Both the position numbers and the translations under genes were made by a program. Source: UBA1433 sp964581565 (lineage in GTDB: Bacteria; Bacillota; Clostridia; Eubacteriales; UBA1433). Taken from it: 64,000 bases of DNA. The notes under the pieces were generated by a model. That model was given only the letters and a program-made list of their open reading frames with translations, made no database searches and had not been told where the DNA came from. Shown piece after piece: positions 44,042 to 53,154 of the stretch (position 1 is the first letter of the stretch; the number at the start of each line of letters is the position of its first letter). Location: the NCBI GenBank assembly GCA_964581565.1, contig CAZOOZ010000002.1, positions 243,200 to 307,199 on the forward strand, read 5' to 3'.

Positions 44042-44089
44042 AAAAAAAAGATTCAAATTCACAAAAAAAACATAAAAAAAACATAAAAA
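44042..44089. repeat. Helically phased A-tracts (predicted bent DNA)
   Basis: A-tracts of 5-8 bases begin at 44042, 44063, 44074 and 44085, spaced 21, 11 and 11 bases, separated by CAT in the last two steps. In-phase A-tracts bend DNA. They lie 90-135 bases upstream of the XRE gene, in a 215-base gap with no other gene. Confidence 0.5.
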
Positions 44090-44176
44090 CTACATACTAT
44101 ATTGAATAAAATAACTTATAATAATAGCTTAAATGTCAAAACTATATATGCATAAATAAATTAAGAGGTGTTATCT

Positions 44177-44491
44177 TTGTTTAGGTTAAAAGAATTAAGA
44201 GAAGAAATGGGCTTAAGCCAGAAATCGTTAGCGGAAAAATTAGATATGTCGCAATCGGCAATCAGTTTCTATGAAACAGGTGCCAGAATGCCGGAAATCG
44301 TTGCTTGCAACAAGTTTGCTAATTTTTTTGATGTATCTTTGGATTATTTCACAAAGAGAAGTGATGTAAGAAAGTATGTCGACAGTTCGAAATTAACCGC
44401 TCAAGAGATCCAGTTGATCAGCAGCTTTAAAAAACTGAACAACGCAAAAAAATCAAAGGTATTTGCTTACATGGAAGGACTGCTGGAATAA
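44177..44491 (+). CDS. XRE family transcriptional regulator
   Basis: A 104-residue protein with an N-terminal Cro/CI helix-turn-helix (FRLKELREEMGLSQKSLAEKL by pieces: LREEMGLSQ, LAEKLDMSQSAISFYETG) over residues 1-60 and a short C-terminal helix pair. It likely binds DNA as a dimer. The start is TTG 44177, 6 bases after AGAGGTG; the longer frame begins at the GTG within that site. Targets are unknown. It is a single gene ended by a long terminator and preceded by phased A-tracts. Confidence 0.85.
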   Translation: MFRLKELREEMGLSQKSLAEKLDMSQSAISFYETGARMPEIVACNKFANFFDVSLDYFTKRSDVRKYVDSSKLTAQEIQLISSFKKLNNAKKSKVFAYMEGLLE

Positions 44492-44505
44492 CTCAAAAAA
44501 AAGAG

Positions 44506-44552
44506 CACATGTGCACTATTATCTAGTATAATATGTACATGTGTTTTTTTTT
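44506..44552 (+). terminator. Strong terminator after the XRE gene
   Basis: A long hairpin (44506-44522 with 44527-44543; outer CACATGT / ACATGTG, inner TATTAT / ATAATA, one bulged C) followed by nine T. Preceded by an A8 run, so it can work in both directions. Confidence 0.88.
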
Positions 44553-44572
44553 GAAAAAAGCTGGTATAAATA

Positions 44573-46087
44573 ATGAATGTAATAAGTGTAGAACAAAGTA
44601 ATCAAATCGATAAGCTCACGGTGCAAAATGAAGCCGTAAATCTCAGAGAACTCATCTACAGGGCGGCTGGCGCTGTCTATGAAGTGCTTCGAAGTGAATA
44701 TATGCCGCTGTATACAAAAAAAATATGTATTGTCTGCGGTAAAGGACATAATGGTTCCGATGGTTTGGCGTTGGCGCTCATTTTAAAAAAGTCAAATATC
44801 TCGGCAACTGTTTTAATGATCTCAAAAAAAGAAGAATTATGCAGTGAATCAATCTATTATTATGATATGCTAAAGCACTTGAAAGCCGATATGGTGTTTA
44901 TAGAAAATAGTAATCTTGACACCATCTCCAAATATATGATGCAATGCGATGTGCTCATTGATGCGCTGCTCGGTACAGGGGTCAATAAAGAGATAACAGG
45001 TCTCTATGCAGCAGTCATCAAATTGATAAACATGCTTAAAAAAAATGTCATCTCTATTGATATTCCATCGGGGATCAATGGCAATACGGGTCTTAAAATG
45101 AAAGAAGCCGTAAAAGCGGATATTGTGGTGGTCATGCAGTATTTAAAATACGGAGATATTTTAAATGATGCGGATGATTATGCAAAAAAGAAAATCATCA
45201 AAGACATAGGGCTGATAGATGCTGAGCAATGTAGAGTCTCGACGCTGGAATGTGAAGATGTGCGAAAAAGAGTAAAGCAATTGCCCGCCAATATTCATAA
45301 ATATCAAAAAGGCAGTCTTTTAATTGTTGGCGGAAGCCACGGCATGGAAGGCTCCGTCGTGCTCAGCGCACAAGCAGCCTATAGAAACGGAGCAGGACTA
45401 GTAAGTATTGCAGCGATGAAAGACGCATATGACAGAGCCTGCGTACTGGCCCCTTGTGAGGTAATGGTATACGAGCTGTCAAACAAAAGCCAAATGCCTT
45501 CGTTGCTGCACAAAAAAACAGCTGTCGCGGCTGGGATGGGAATGGCGGATGATTCTCATGGACATGAATGCCTTTATTATTTGCTTCAAGGCGAACTGCC
45601 GCTTGTCTTAGATGCAGGAGCATTGACTATATTGGCAGCAGATAAAAATATCATGAAGAATAAAAAAGCAAAGACGATTTTAACACCGCATACAGGAGAG
45701 CTTGCTATGCTTTTAGGATGCGACCCGAAAGAGATCGCGGCTGCGCCAATTGATATGGCAAAGAAAGCGGCAGCAGAATTCGACAGTATTATTGTTTTAA
45801 AAATGAATAAAACCATCATTGTAAATCAGGCTGAAGATGTAAAGATTTCAATAAAAGCAAATGCGGGCATGGCCACCGCAGGCAGCGGCGATGTGTTGAC
45901 AGGCATTATCGCTTCCGGCATCAATGATACAGATAATTTGTATGATGCCGCATGCACAGGTGTTTATATTCATGCATTGGCCGGTAGCTATGCAATGCAT
46001 GCCTTGGGACAAAGGTATATAAATGCCACGGATATTATTTTAAATCTGGCATATGCTCATAAAGAAATTTTTAAAAGCGAAGCCTAA
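44573..46087 (+). CDS. nnr: Bifunctional NAD(P)HX epimerase / ADP-dependent NAD(P)HX dehydratase
   Basis: A 504-residue metabolite-repair fusion that restores hydrated NAD(P)H. The N-terminal YjeF_N epimerase (about 1-215) has VCGKGHNGSDGLALAL and IDALLGTGVNKEITG. The C-terminal kinase-like dehydratase (about 220-500) has GSHGMEGSVVLSAQAA, ILTPHTGELAMLLG and the catalytic NAGMATAGSGDVLTGII. No clear SD precedes ATG 44573, although the start fits the family. alr follows 13 bases later, a common pairing in Firmicutes. Confidence 0.94.
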   Translation: MNVISVEQSNQIDKLTVQNEAVNLRELIYRAAGAVYEVLRSEYMPLYTKKICIVCGKGHNGSDGLALALILKKSNISATVLMISKKEELCSESIYYYDMLKHLKADMVFIENSNLDTISKYMMQCDVLIDALLGTGVNKEITGLYAAVIKLINMLKKNVISIDIPSGINGNTGLKMKEAVKADIVVVMQYLKYGDILNDADDYAKKKIIKDIGLIDAEQCRVSTLECEDVRKRVKQLPANIHKYQKGSLLIVGGSHGMEGSVVLSAQAAYRNGAGLVSIAAMKDAYDRACVLAPCEVMVYELSNKSQMPSLLHKKTAVAAGMGMADDSHGHECLYYLLQGELPLVLDAGALTILAADKNIMKNKKAKTILTPHTGELAMLLGCDPKEIAAAPIDMAKKAAAEFDSIIVLKMNKTIIVNQAEDVKISIKANAGMATAGSGDVLTGIIASGINDTDNLYDAACTGVYIHALAGSYAMHALGQRYINATDIILNLAYAHKEIFKSEA

Positions 46088-46100
46088 AGGAGATGGAGAA

Positions 46101-47216
46101 ATGAACGGATTTTATCGACCCACAGTAGCAAAAATTTATTTGGATAATCTTATTTACAATTATCGGCAGTTTAAAACTCTGTTAGGCGAAACGGTTGATT
46201 TAGTGCCTGTTATTAAAGCGGATGCATATGGACATGGAGCGGTGCAATGTGCGCATGCACTTGAAAAAGAAGGGGTCAATACTTTTTGTGTCGCTTTTAT
46301 CGATGAAGCGATCGAGCTTCGAGAGGCCGGTATAAAAAGTAAAATACTACTGCTCGGATACACAAAAAAGGAATGGGCGCAGCAGATCATTGAATATGAT
46401 TTGATCCCTGCGGTTTTTGAATATGATGTTGCAGAAACCTTGTCAAAGGCAGCGAAAGAAAATAATAAAATTTGTAATATACATGTCAAAATAGATACGG
46501 GCATGGGGAGAATAGGGTTCAGTTACAAAGAAGCCTGTACTCATATTAAAAAAATAGCAGAATTAGATAACATTTTTATCGAAGGCATTTTTACACATTA
46601 CGCCTCAGCGGACGAAAAAGATAAAACTTATACTTCTCTTCAAAAAGAGCGGTTTTTAGAAGTAATTTTGGCGTGCGAGACGAATAATGTCCATATACCC
46701 ATAAGGCATTCTGCAAACAGTGCAGGTTGCATAGATGTAGATCAAAGTGATATGAGTATGGCAAGGTTAGGCATTTCTTTGTACGGACTTTACCCGTCAG
46801 GCGAAGTTCAGCTCGATAAAGTCACCTTAAAGCCTGTCATGCAGCTGCAAACAGAAGTAGCTTATATTAAAACAGTGCGTAAAGGAGACAGCATCAGTTA
46901 CAACAGGCGGTTCACTGCGCCGGAGGATATGGTAATCGGCACACTGCCAATAGGCTATGCCGATGGATATCGCAGAGAATTTACGAATAAAGCATATGTC
47001 GAAATCAATTCGCAAAGAGCGCGTGTGCTGGGAGCGGTCTGTATGGACCAAATAATGGTGGATTTGTCACATATTCCGAATGTGCAAAAAGGCAACAGCG
47101 CTATTTTGTTCGGACCTGACAGCGTCAGCGTTGATGAACTTGCAGACGTAGCCGGTACCATCAGCTATGAAATAATATGCGGAATCAGCAAAAGAGTGCC
47201 CAGGATTTATTGTTAG
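46101..47216 (+). CDS. alr: Alanine racemase
   Basis: A PLP enzyme that interconverts L- and D-alanine for peptidoglycan, 371 residues. The cofactor Lys39 is in PVIKADAYGHG. RHSANSAG and the tyrosine motif GDSISYNRRFTA (catalytic Tyr) are present, as is the C-terminal VCMDQIMVDLS. ATG 46101 follows AAAGGAGATGGAG; the longer frame at 46053 overlaps the upstream gene. In Bacillus and clostridia, alr is followed by an antitoxin gene and mazF; here only mazF is found. Confidence 0.95.
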   Translation: MNGFYRPTVAKIYLDNLIYNYRQFKTLLGETVDLVPVIKADAYGHGAVQCAHALEKEGVNTFCVAFIDEAIELREAGIKSKILLLGYTKKEWAQQIIEYDLIPAVFEYDVAETLSKAAKENNKICNIHVKIDTGMGRIGFSYKEACTHIKKIAELDNIFIEGIFTHYASADEKDKTYTSLQKERFLEVILACETNNVHIPIRHSANSAGCIDVDQSDMSMARLGISLYGLYPSGEVQLDKVTLKPVMQLQTEVAYIKTVRKGDSISYNRRFTAPEDMVIGTLPIGYADGYRREFTNKAYVEINSQRARVLGAVCMDQIMVDLSHIPNVQKGNSAILFGPDSVSVDELADVAGTISYEIICGISKRVPRIYC

Positions 47217-47410
47217 AGTGAAAATATAAAAACAAATGTATAAATTTATTTGTCAAGGGAAAAATGAGAGCAGAAGGAACATATACAGCTTATTTTTATA
47301 AAATATAATAGACAATTAAATTTATACGGGAGGAGACCGTTGACATTTGTGCTTTGCTTTGAAATACATTAATGTACATGATCTATCAATAAATGAACTT
47401 TTAAGCCTTT

Positions 47411-47448
47411 TTGTCAATACCTATCATAATTGAATAAATTATCATAGG
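47411..47448 (+). promoter_or_regulatory. mazF promoter with a large inverted repeat (candidate operator)
   Basis: TTGTCA (47411-47416), an 18-base spacer and TAAATT (47435-47440). An inverted repeat with 12-base arms, CCTATCATAATT (47420-47431) and AATTATCATAGG (47437-47448), one mismatch, spans the promoter core. Such a site would suit autoregulation. A second 12-bp palindrome, TACATTAATGTA, lies at 47365-47376. Confidence 0.45.
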
Positions 47449-47463
47449 GCTGAAAAAAGAAGC

Positions 47464-47811
47464 ATGAATATAAAACGCGGAGATGTATTTTATGCTGACT
47501 TAAGCCCGGTTGTAGGATCGGAACAAGGAGGGATCAGGCCGGTACTGGTAATTCAAAATGACATGGGCAATAAGTATAGTCCCACGGTCATCATATCAGC
47601 AATTACATCGCAATTAAACAAGGCAAAACTGCCTACACATATTGAAATTGAAGCTAAAGAATTTGGTTTGGCTAAAGATTCTGTCATTTTACTTGAACAA
47701 GTCAGAACAATCGATAAAAAAAGATTAAAAGAAAAAATCGGACATTTAGACGAAACAATGATGACGCAGGTCAACGAAGGAATACAGATCAGTTTTGGAA
47801 TTGATATTTAA
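47464..47811 (+). CDS. mazF: MazF/PemK family mRNA interferase (EndoA/NdoA)
   Basis: A 115-residue endoribonuclease toxin, very close to Bacillus EndoA in pattern: NIKRGDVFYADLSPVVGSEQGG, IRPVLVIQND and SAITSQ. The catalytic residues Arg25 and Thr48 are both present, so it should be active. It cuts mRNA at short motifs. The position after alr is conserved, but the antitoxin gene that normally lies directly upstream is absent from the 247-base gap. The ribosome site is weak (AGAAG close to the ATG), so expression may be low. Confidence 0.92.
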   Translation: MNIKRGDVFYADLSPVVGSEQGGIRPVLVIQNDMGNKYSPTVIISAITSQLNKAKLPTHIEIEAKEFGLAKDSVILLEQVRTIDKKRLKEKIGHLDETMMTQVNEGIQISFGIDI

Positions 47812-47820
47812 AAAAGATTA

Positions 47821-47872
47821 AAAGCTTTGCATAGTTTTTTCATTTTAACAATTGCAAAGCTTTGCATTTTTT
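47821..47872 (+). terminator. Terminator after mazF
   Basis: Stem AAAGCTTTGCA (47821-47831) / TGCAAAGCTTT (47853-47863), with a 21-base loop, followed by GCATTTTTTG. Confidence 0.7.
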
Positions 47873-47968
47873 GTTTTCATGAAAAACTCGTATGAAAACC
47901 GTTGAATAATTAAGCACTGTATTATAAAATAAAGCGAGAATATTAAGCTAAACAAAGCAAGGATGAAT

Positions 47969-48838
47969 ATGAAAAGGCCACATAAGTGCAAGCAGCTTAA
48001 TATGATTATCCAATATTGTACGATATTGCTCGGAGCTTTTATAATGGCTTTCGGATACGCGTTTTTCTGTGTTCCGGCAAAAATTGCTCCCGGCGGTATC
48101 AGTGGAATATCTACAGTGTTATATTATTTTACCGGTATACCCGTAGGGATTATGACACTGGGTCTGTCTGTTCCGGTTTTTTTATTTTCAATAAAAATAT
48201 TAGGCATTAAATTTGGGATGAAAACGGTATTCGCGACTGTTTCTTTTTCTTTTTTTATTGACTTAATAGCAAAATTGTTTCATGTATTTACAGGGGATAT
48301 TTTTATAGCCAGCATATTCGGCGGTGTTATGATTGGTATTGGTTTGGGCATTATTTTTAAAACAGGGGCATCTACGGGCGGTACGGACTTAATTGCGGCA
48401 ATGGTCAAAAAATATGTATCTTGGATCAGTCTGGGGGTTTGGCTGCTGCTCATTGACAGCATTGTGGTATTGATAGCAGGCCTTACATTTAATAGTTTGA
48501 ATATTATGCTCTACTCTATACTTACTATATATATAACAAATAAAATGATTGATTTTATTTTGGAAGGCATGGATCATACAAAAGTAATTTATATTATAAG
48601 TAAAAAAAGTGATGAAATCGCGCAAAATATATTAGATACGCTAAACAGAGGGGTTACGAGCATTTACTGTAAAGGAATGTATTCTAAAAAAGATATGAAT
48701 ATGCTTATGTGCATTGTTTCAAAAACACAAATCAGCAATGTGAAAACGCTGGTAAGCGCTTTTGATAAAGATGCATTCGTTTTATGTGTCGGCGCTCTGG
48801 AAGTGATCGGCGAAGGATTTAAAAAAATTGATGTATAA
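47969..48838 (+). CDS. YitT family membrane protein (DUF161/DUF2179)
   Basis: A 289-residue protein with five to six membrane segments (FIMAFGYAFFCVPAKIAPGGISGIS is the DUF161 opening, given in pieces: AFGYAFFCVPAKIAPGG) and a cytosolic DUF2179 domain from about residue 205 (GVTSIYCKGMYSKKDMNMLM). The function is unknown; a transport role is assumed. ATG 47969 is preferred over 47963, which touches the AAGG ribosome site. Single gene between the mazF terminator and the transketolase pair. Confidence 0.88.
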   Translation: MKRPHKCKQLNMIIQYCTILLGAFIMAFGYAFFCVPAKIAPGGISGISTVLYYFTGIPVGIMTLGLSVPVFLFSIKILGIKFGMKTVFATVSFSFFIDLIAKLFHVFTGDIFIASIFGGVMIGIGLGIIFKTGASTGGTDLIAAMVKKYVSWISLGVWLLLIDSIVVLIAGLTFNSLNIMLYSILTIYITNKMIDFILEGMDHTKVIYIISKKSDEIAQNILDTLNRGVTSIYCKGMYSKKDMNMLMCIVSKTQISNVKTLVSAFDKDAFVLCVGALEVIGEGFKKIDV

Positions 48839-48879
48839 AGATTGATGATATTATATTGCACTAATAAAAGGAGAAGTAT

Positions 48880-49692
48880 ATGACCAGCCTTCAAGAAACT
48901 GCACTTACTATTCGAAAAGACATTATCAAAATGATTTCAAAAGCTCAGAGCGGGCATCCGGGAGGATCCTTATCTTCCGTGGAAATACTTACGCTGCTGT
49001 ATTTTGAAACAATGAATCTTGACGTAAATGATTTTGACAATAAAACAAGGGATAAATTCGTATTATCCAAAGGACATGCCGCACCGTTGTTATATTCTGT
49101 TTTGGCGAGAAAAGGATTTTTCGATCCTTCAGAACTCACCACGCTTCGGGCGCTGTCGAGCCGTCTTCAAGGTCATCCGGATATGCATTTACTGCCGGGT
49201 ATTGAAATAAGCACAGGCTCGCTCGGACATGGCATTTCGGCCGCTGTGGGTATTGCGCTCGCACAAAAAATAGACGCTGTCAATGCTTATACCTATACAC
49301 TGACCGGAGACGGTGAGCTTGATGAAGGCATCGTATGGGAAGCAGCTATGGCTGCGGCGCATTATAACTTGAAGAATTTAATCGTCTTTGTAGATTATAA
49401 CGGCCTGCAAATAGACGGCAATACCTGTGATGTTATGAATTTGGGAGATATTTATAAAAAGTTTGATGCTTTTGGATTTAATACCATTTATGTAGATGAC
49501 GGACATGACTTTGATAAATTAAGAAAAGCAGTCGGCCGGGCAAAGACGAGTGAATTCACACCTTCGGCAATTATCTGTAAAACAATCAAGGGAAAAGGAA
49601 TTTCTTTTATGGAAAACAATGCATCTTGGCATGGGAAAGCGCCAAACGAAGAGCAGACAAAACAGGCCTTGGCAGAATTGGAGGCAATGTAG
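48880..49692 (+). CDS. Transketolase, N-terminal subunit
   Basis: The 270-residue half carries the thiamine diphosphate binding part: SGHPGGSLSSVEILTLLY, LSKGHAAPLLYS, and GDGELDEGIVWEAA followed by FVDYNGLQIDG (the GDG-N TPP motif). With the next gene it makes one active enzyme of the non-oxidative pentose phosphate pathway. Split transketolases are common in clostridia and archaea. AAAAGGAG precedes the ATG. Confidence 0.93.
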   Translation: MTSLQETALTIRKDIIKMISKAQSGHPGGSLSSVEILTLLYFETMNLDVNDFDNKTRDKFVLSKGHAAPLLYSVLARKGFFDPSELTTLRALSSRLQGHPDMHLLPGIEISTGSLGHGISAAVGIALAQKIDAVNAYTYTLTGDGELDEGIVWEAAMAAAHYNLKNLIVFVDYNGLQIDGNTCDVMNLGDIYKKFDAFGFNTIYVDDGHDFDKLRKAVGRAKTSEFTPSAIICKTIKGKGISFMENNASWHGKAPNEEQTKQALAELEAM

Positions 49693-49693
49693 T

Positions 49694-50617
49694 ATGGGAG
49701 AAATGAGAAAAGCATACGGACAAGCTTTGGTTGAAATCGGCAACGAAAATGAAAATCTTATTGTGTTGGATGCAGATCTTTCGGCTTCGACAAAAACCTC
49801 CATGTTTAAAGAGGCATATCCGATGCGGCATTTTAATGCGGGAATTGCCGAGCAAAATATGATGGGAATGGCTGCAGGGCTTGCAGTAAGCGGAAAAATT
49901 GTGTTTGCAAGCACCTTTGCGGTATTCGGAACGGCCAGGCCTTACGAAATCATCAGAAATCTTATTTGTCATAATAATTTAAATGTAAAAATTGTATGTA
50001 CGCATGCAGGCGTAACCGTGGGCGAAGACGGCGCTACGCATCAGTCTGTTGAAGATATTGCCATTATGCGGGCACTGCCGAATATGAAAGTTCTTGTAGC
50101 CGCCGACGCTTCCCAGGCGTATGCAATGATTAAAGAGGAAGCGAAAAAACCGGGACCTGCATATATAAGGCTGACACGCTCAAAGAGCGCGGATGTTTAT
50201 ACGGAAGAGTATTCTCATCAACCGGGATATGCCGAGGTATTACAGGAAGGAAAAGATATCAGCATTTTTGCCTGCGGGCTTATGGTTGATAAAGCACTTA
50301 AAGCGGCAGAAAGCTTAAAGAGCGAGAATATTGAAACAGAAGTTATCAATATCTCTCAAATTAAGCCGATGGATAGCAAAACGATTCTGCAATCAGCAAG
50401 GAAAACGAATCTTGCGATTTGTGTGGAAGAGCATTCCGTCTATGGCGGTCTTGGCAGTGCGGTTGCGGAAGTTCTTTCAAAACAGCATCCTGTAAAAATG
50501 GATTTTATCGGTATAAATGATACATTCGGAACATCAGGCAAAGCGGATGAATTACTTAGTTTTTATAATCTAACTGCAGAAAATATTATAAAGAAAGTAA
50601 AAGAATTGTTAAAATAA
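49694..50617 (+). CDS. Transketolase, C-terminal subunit
   Basis: The 308-residue half has the pyrimidine-binding domain (VLDADLSASTKT, then FNAGIAEQNMMGMAAGLA with the catalytic Glu) and the C-terminal domain (ICVEEHSVYGGLGSAVAE). The start is ATG 49694, one base after the upstream stop, with GGAGG 9 bases before it inside the previous gene. A longer open frame from 49550 runs inside the N-subunit and was rejected. The two halves are translationally linked. Confidence 0.94.
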   Translation: MGEMRKAYGQALVEIGNENENLIVLDADLSASTKTSMFKEAYPMRHFNAGIAEQNMMGMAAGLAVSGKIVFASTFAVFGTARPYEIIRNLICHNNLNVKIVCTHAGVTVGEDGATHQSVEDIAIMRALPNMKVLVAADASQAYAMIKEEAKKPGPAYIRLTRSKSADVYTEEYSHQPGYAEVLQEGKDISIFACGLMVDKALKAAESLKSENIETEVINISQIKPMDSKTILQSARKTNLAICVEEHSVYGGLGSAVAEVLSKQHPVKMDFIGINDTFGTSGKADELLSFYNLTAENIIKKVKELLK

Positions 50618-50619
50618 AA

Positions 50620-51309
50620 ATGAAAAATAAAACAAAATGGATCATAAACATTTCTGCGCTGATTATTTTACTAGCGATCTGTTTTGTTATGTACAAATTC
50701 TTCAAAATGGGCTTGTTTACCTCGAAGGAAGCGCTCAAAGAATACATTAAAAGTTTTGGTGTGCTGGCACCGGTGGTCTTTGTATTTATTCAAATGCTGC
50801 AAATCATTATTGCACCGATTCCGGGTAATATCACGGGAATGGTCGGTGGAGCGATATTTGGTGTTTACAAAGGGTTTGCACTAAGCGCTCTGGGGCTTTT
50901 TATAGGATCGATATTTGCATATTATTTGGCAAAAATTTATGGCAGGAAGTTAATCTATAAGCTGGTTAATAATCAAGAATTGGAAAAATATGAAAATATG
51001 TTAAATGGCGATAAAGGCATTATGATCATTTTCGGTTTTTTTATTCTTCCGTTTTTTCCGGATGATATCCTTTGCTTTTTAGCCGGTCTCGCAGGTGTTG
51101 ATATTACAAAATTTATCGTTATGGTACTTTTTGGAAGAATACCCGGAATGTATATTGCGTCCGTTGTAGGCAACGCGGCAGCTTTTGGTGTGCATCTTAA
51201 AGAAATCATTATATGCGGCATATACGTTATAGCCATAATAATTGCTTATAAATTTAGAAAACAACTGATAAGTTGGTTGCATAACATTGGGAAAAAATAT
51301 AAAATATAA
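50620..51309 (+). CDS. TVP38/TMEM64 (VTT domain) membrane protein
   Basis: A 229-residue membrane protein of the SNARE-associated/VTT family. The core pattern is IIAPIPGNITGMVGGAIFGVYKG and ILPFFPDDILCFLAGLAGV (by pieces PIPGNITGMVGG and PFFPDDILCFLAGL), with a GR-P motif (FGRIPGMYIASVVGN). Homologues act as lipid scramblases or in envelope upkeep. The start is 2 bases after the transketolase stop, with no clear SD, which suggests coupling. pyrG follows. Confidence 0.85.
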   Translation: MKNKTKWIINISALIILLAICFVMYKFFKMGLFTSKEALKEYIKSFGVLAPVVFVFIQMLQIIIAPIPGNITGMVGGAIFGVYKGFALSALGLFIGSIFAYYLAKIYGRKLIYKLVNNQELEKYENMLNGDKGIMIIFGFFILPFFPDDILCFLAGLAGVDITKFIVMVLFGRIPGMYIASVVGNAAAFGVHLKEIIICGIYVIAIIIAYKFRKQLISWLHNIGKKYKI

Positions 51310-51340
51310 GATATAGTATAAGACAGTATAGGAGTAAAAG

Positions 51341-52954
51341 ATGAAGACAAAATTTATATTTGTAACAGGTGGTGTGGTTTCGTCGCTCGGGAAAGGAATC
51401 ACTGCAGCTTCACTGGGCAGACTGCTGAAAAATATGGACATCAGTGTATTTACACAAAAATTTGATCCTTACATAAATTTTGACCCGGGAACAATGAGCC
51501 CGTATCAGCATGGAGAGGTTTTTGTAACAGACGACGGCACTGAAACTGATTTGGATTTGGGCCATTATGAAAGGTTCATAGACGTAAACCTTTCTGAAAG
51601 CAGCAATGTTACCACGGGGAAAATATATTGGTCGGTTATCAGCAAAGAGCGCAGAGGAGATTATCTTGGCGCTACTGTTCAGGTGATTCCGCATATCACC
51701 AATGAAATAAAGTCATGGATAACGAAAGCGGCGTATAATTCTAATGCGCAAGTGATTATCACAGAAATCGGAGGCACTGTAGGTGACATCGAAAGCCGTC
51801 CCTTTATTGAAGCCATCAGACAGGTAAAAAGTGATTATGGCGCGGAAAATGTGATGTACATACATGTCACCCTTCTTCCGTATTTAAACAGTGCGGGTGA
51901 ATTAAAGACAAAACCGACACAATACAGCGTAAAAGAGTTGCTTGGTATGGGGATTCAGCCCGATATTATTGTGCTTCGAAGCGAAAAGCCGATCAGTGAC
52001 GGCATCAAAGAAAAAATAAGCTTGTTCTGCAATGTAGAAAAAAGAGCAGTTATTTCGAATATAGACACTCCTAACTTATACGAAGTGCCGCTCTTGCTTG
52101 AAAAAGAGGGTATTGATAAACTGGTTTGCGAGCGAGTAGGGCTACCATATAAAAAATCAGATATGGAAAGCTGGAAACAAATGGTTGAAAAAATGAATTC
52201 GCTCAAAGAATACGTCACAGTAGGGTTGGTCGGTAAATATGTCGAACTCAAAGACGCGTATTTATCTTTGTCGGAAGCGCTGCGACACGGCGGGCTTGAA
52301 AACAACGTAAAAGTAGATATTAAATGGTTTCATTCTGTGGATCTTAATGATGAAAATGCAGCCAAAACATTTACCGGTGTAGATGCCATCATCATTCCGG
52401 GCGGATTCGGAGACAGAGGAATAGAAGGTAAAATCTCGGCTGCACGATATGCGAGAGAGCATAACGTGCCTTATTTGGGCATATGTCTGGGTATGCAAAT
52501 TGCCGTCATTGAATTTGCGCGGAACGTATTGGGATACAAGCAAGCAAATTCTACAGAGTTTGATGAAAACACGGCATATCCCGTCATTGATGTTATGCCG
52601 GAACAAAAGGAAATCGATAAAAAAGGCGGTACGATGAGGCTGGGAGAGTATCCGTGTAATCTCTTGAAAGGTACAAAGGCCTATAAAGCCTATGAAGCAG
52701 ATACGATTTACGAACGTCATAGACATCGTTACGAATTTAATAACAACTACCGCAATGCCTATGAAGAGAACGGGATGATTATTTCAGGGATAGCACCAAA
52801 CAGAATTTTAGTTGAAATGATTGAAATCAAAAATCATTTATGGTTTGTGGGAACACAAGCACATCCGGAATTTAAATCCAGGCCGAACAGAGCGCATCCG
52901 TTATTCCGTGAATTTATAAAATCTGCAAAAATATATAAGGATACGAAAAAATAA
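51341..52954 (+). CDS. pyrG: CTP synthase
   Basis: Makes CTP from UTP, ATP and glutamine, 537 residues. The synthetase domain opens KFIFVTGGVVSSLGKGI (P-loop about 10-20) and has DPYINFDPGTMSPYQHGEVF. The glutaminase domain carries the nucleophile Cys382 in GICLGMQ and the His-Glu pair in HPEFKSRP. TAGGAG precedes the ATG. No purine-rich attenuator of the Bacillus pyrG type is seen just upstream, since the gene lies close behind another. Confidence 0.97.
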   Translation: MKTKFIFVTGGVVSSLGKGITAASLGRLLKNMDISVFTQKFDPYINFDPGTMSPYQHGEVFVTDDGTETDLDLGHYERFIDVNLSESSNVTTGKIYWSVISKERRGDYLGATVQVIPHITNEIKSWITKAAYNSNAQVIITEIGGTVGDIESRPFIEAIRQVKSDYGAENVMYIHVTLLPYLNSAGELKTKPTQYSVKELLGMGIQPDIIVLRSEKPISDGIKEKISLFCNVEKRAVISNIDTPNLYEVPLLLEKEGIDKLVCERVGLPYKKSDMESWKQMVEKMNSLKEYVTVGLVGKYVELKDAYLSLSEALRHGGLENNVKVDIKWFHSVDLNDENAAKTFTGVDAIIIPGGFGDRGIEGKISAARYAREHNVPYLGICLGMQIAVIEFARNVLGYKQANSTEFDENTAYPVIDVMPEQKEIDKKGGTMRLGEYPCNLLKGTKAYKAYEADTIYERHRHRYEFNNNYRNAYEENGMIISGIAPNRILVEMIEIKNHLWFVGTQAHPEFKSRPNRAHPLFREFIKSAKIYKDTKK

Positions 52955-53110
52955 TGAAAAAATCTGCAAGATTTATTTTTCGGCTTTAAAATATTTTTTT
53001 TCTACAAATTATAACATTAAAAAATTATATAATAGGAATCACTGTTTTTATGACAAAACAGTATTTCATTGTACGTAATATAAAATATTTATAAAAATTA
53101 AAATAAATTG

Positions 53111-53139
53111 TTGACTTATTGCTTTAATAATGTTATCAT
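53111..53139 (+). promoter_or_regulatory. Promoter of rpoB-rpoC
   Basis: TTGACT (53111-53116), a 17-base spacer and TATCAT (53134-53139). It lies within the 331-base gap between pyrG and rpoB and gives a leader of about 140 bases. Confidence 0.75.
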
Positions 53140-53154
53140 AGTACACTGCATTAG

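Noticed and set aside
49550..49693. Longer start for the transketolase C-terminal subunit
   Set aside because: It lies wholly inside the N-subunit gene in another frame and does not match the family. ATG 49694 has GGAGG upstream and a family-like start.
52957..52980. AAATCT-GCA-AGATTT hairpin after pyrG as a terminator
   Set aside because: Only 6 bp of AT-rich stem with an interrupted T-run. Too weak to call.
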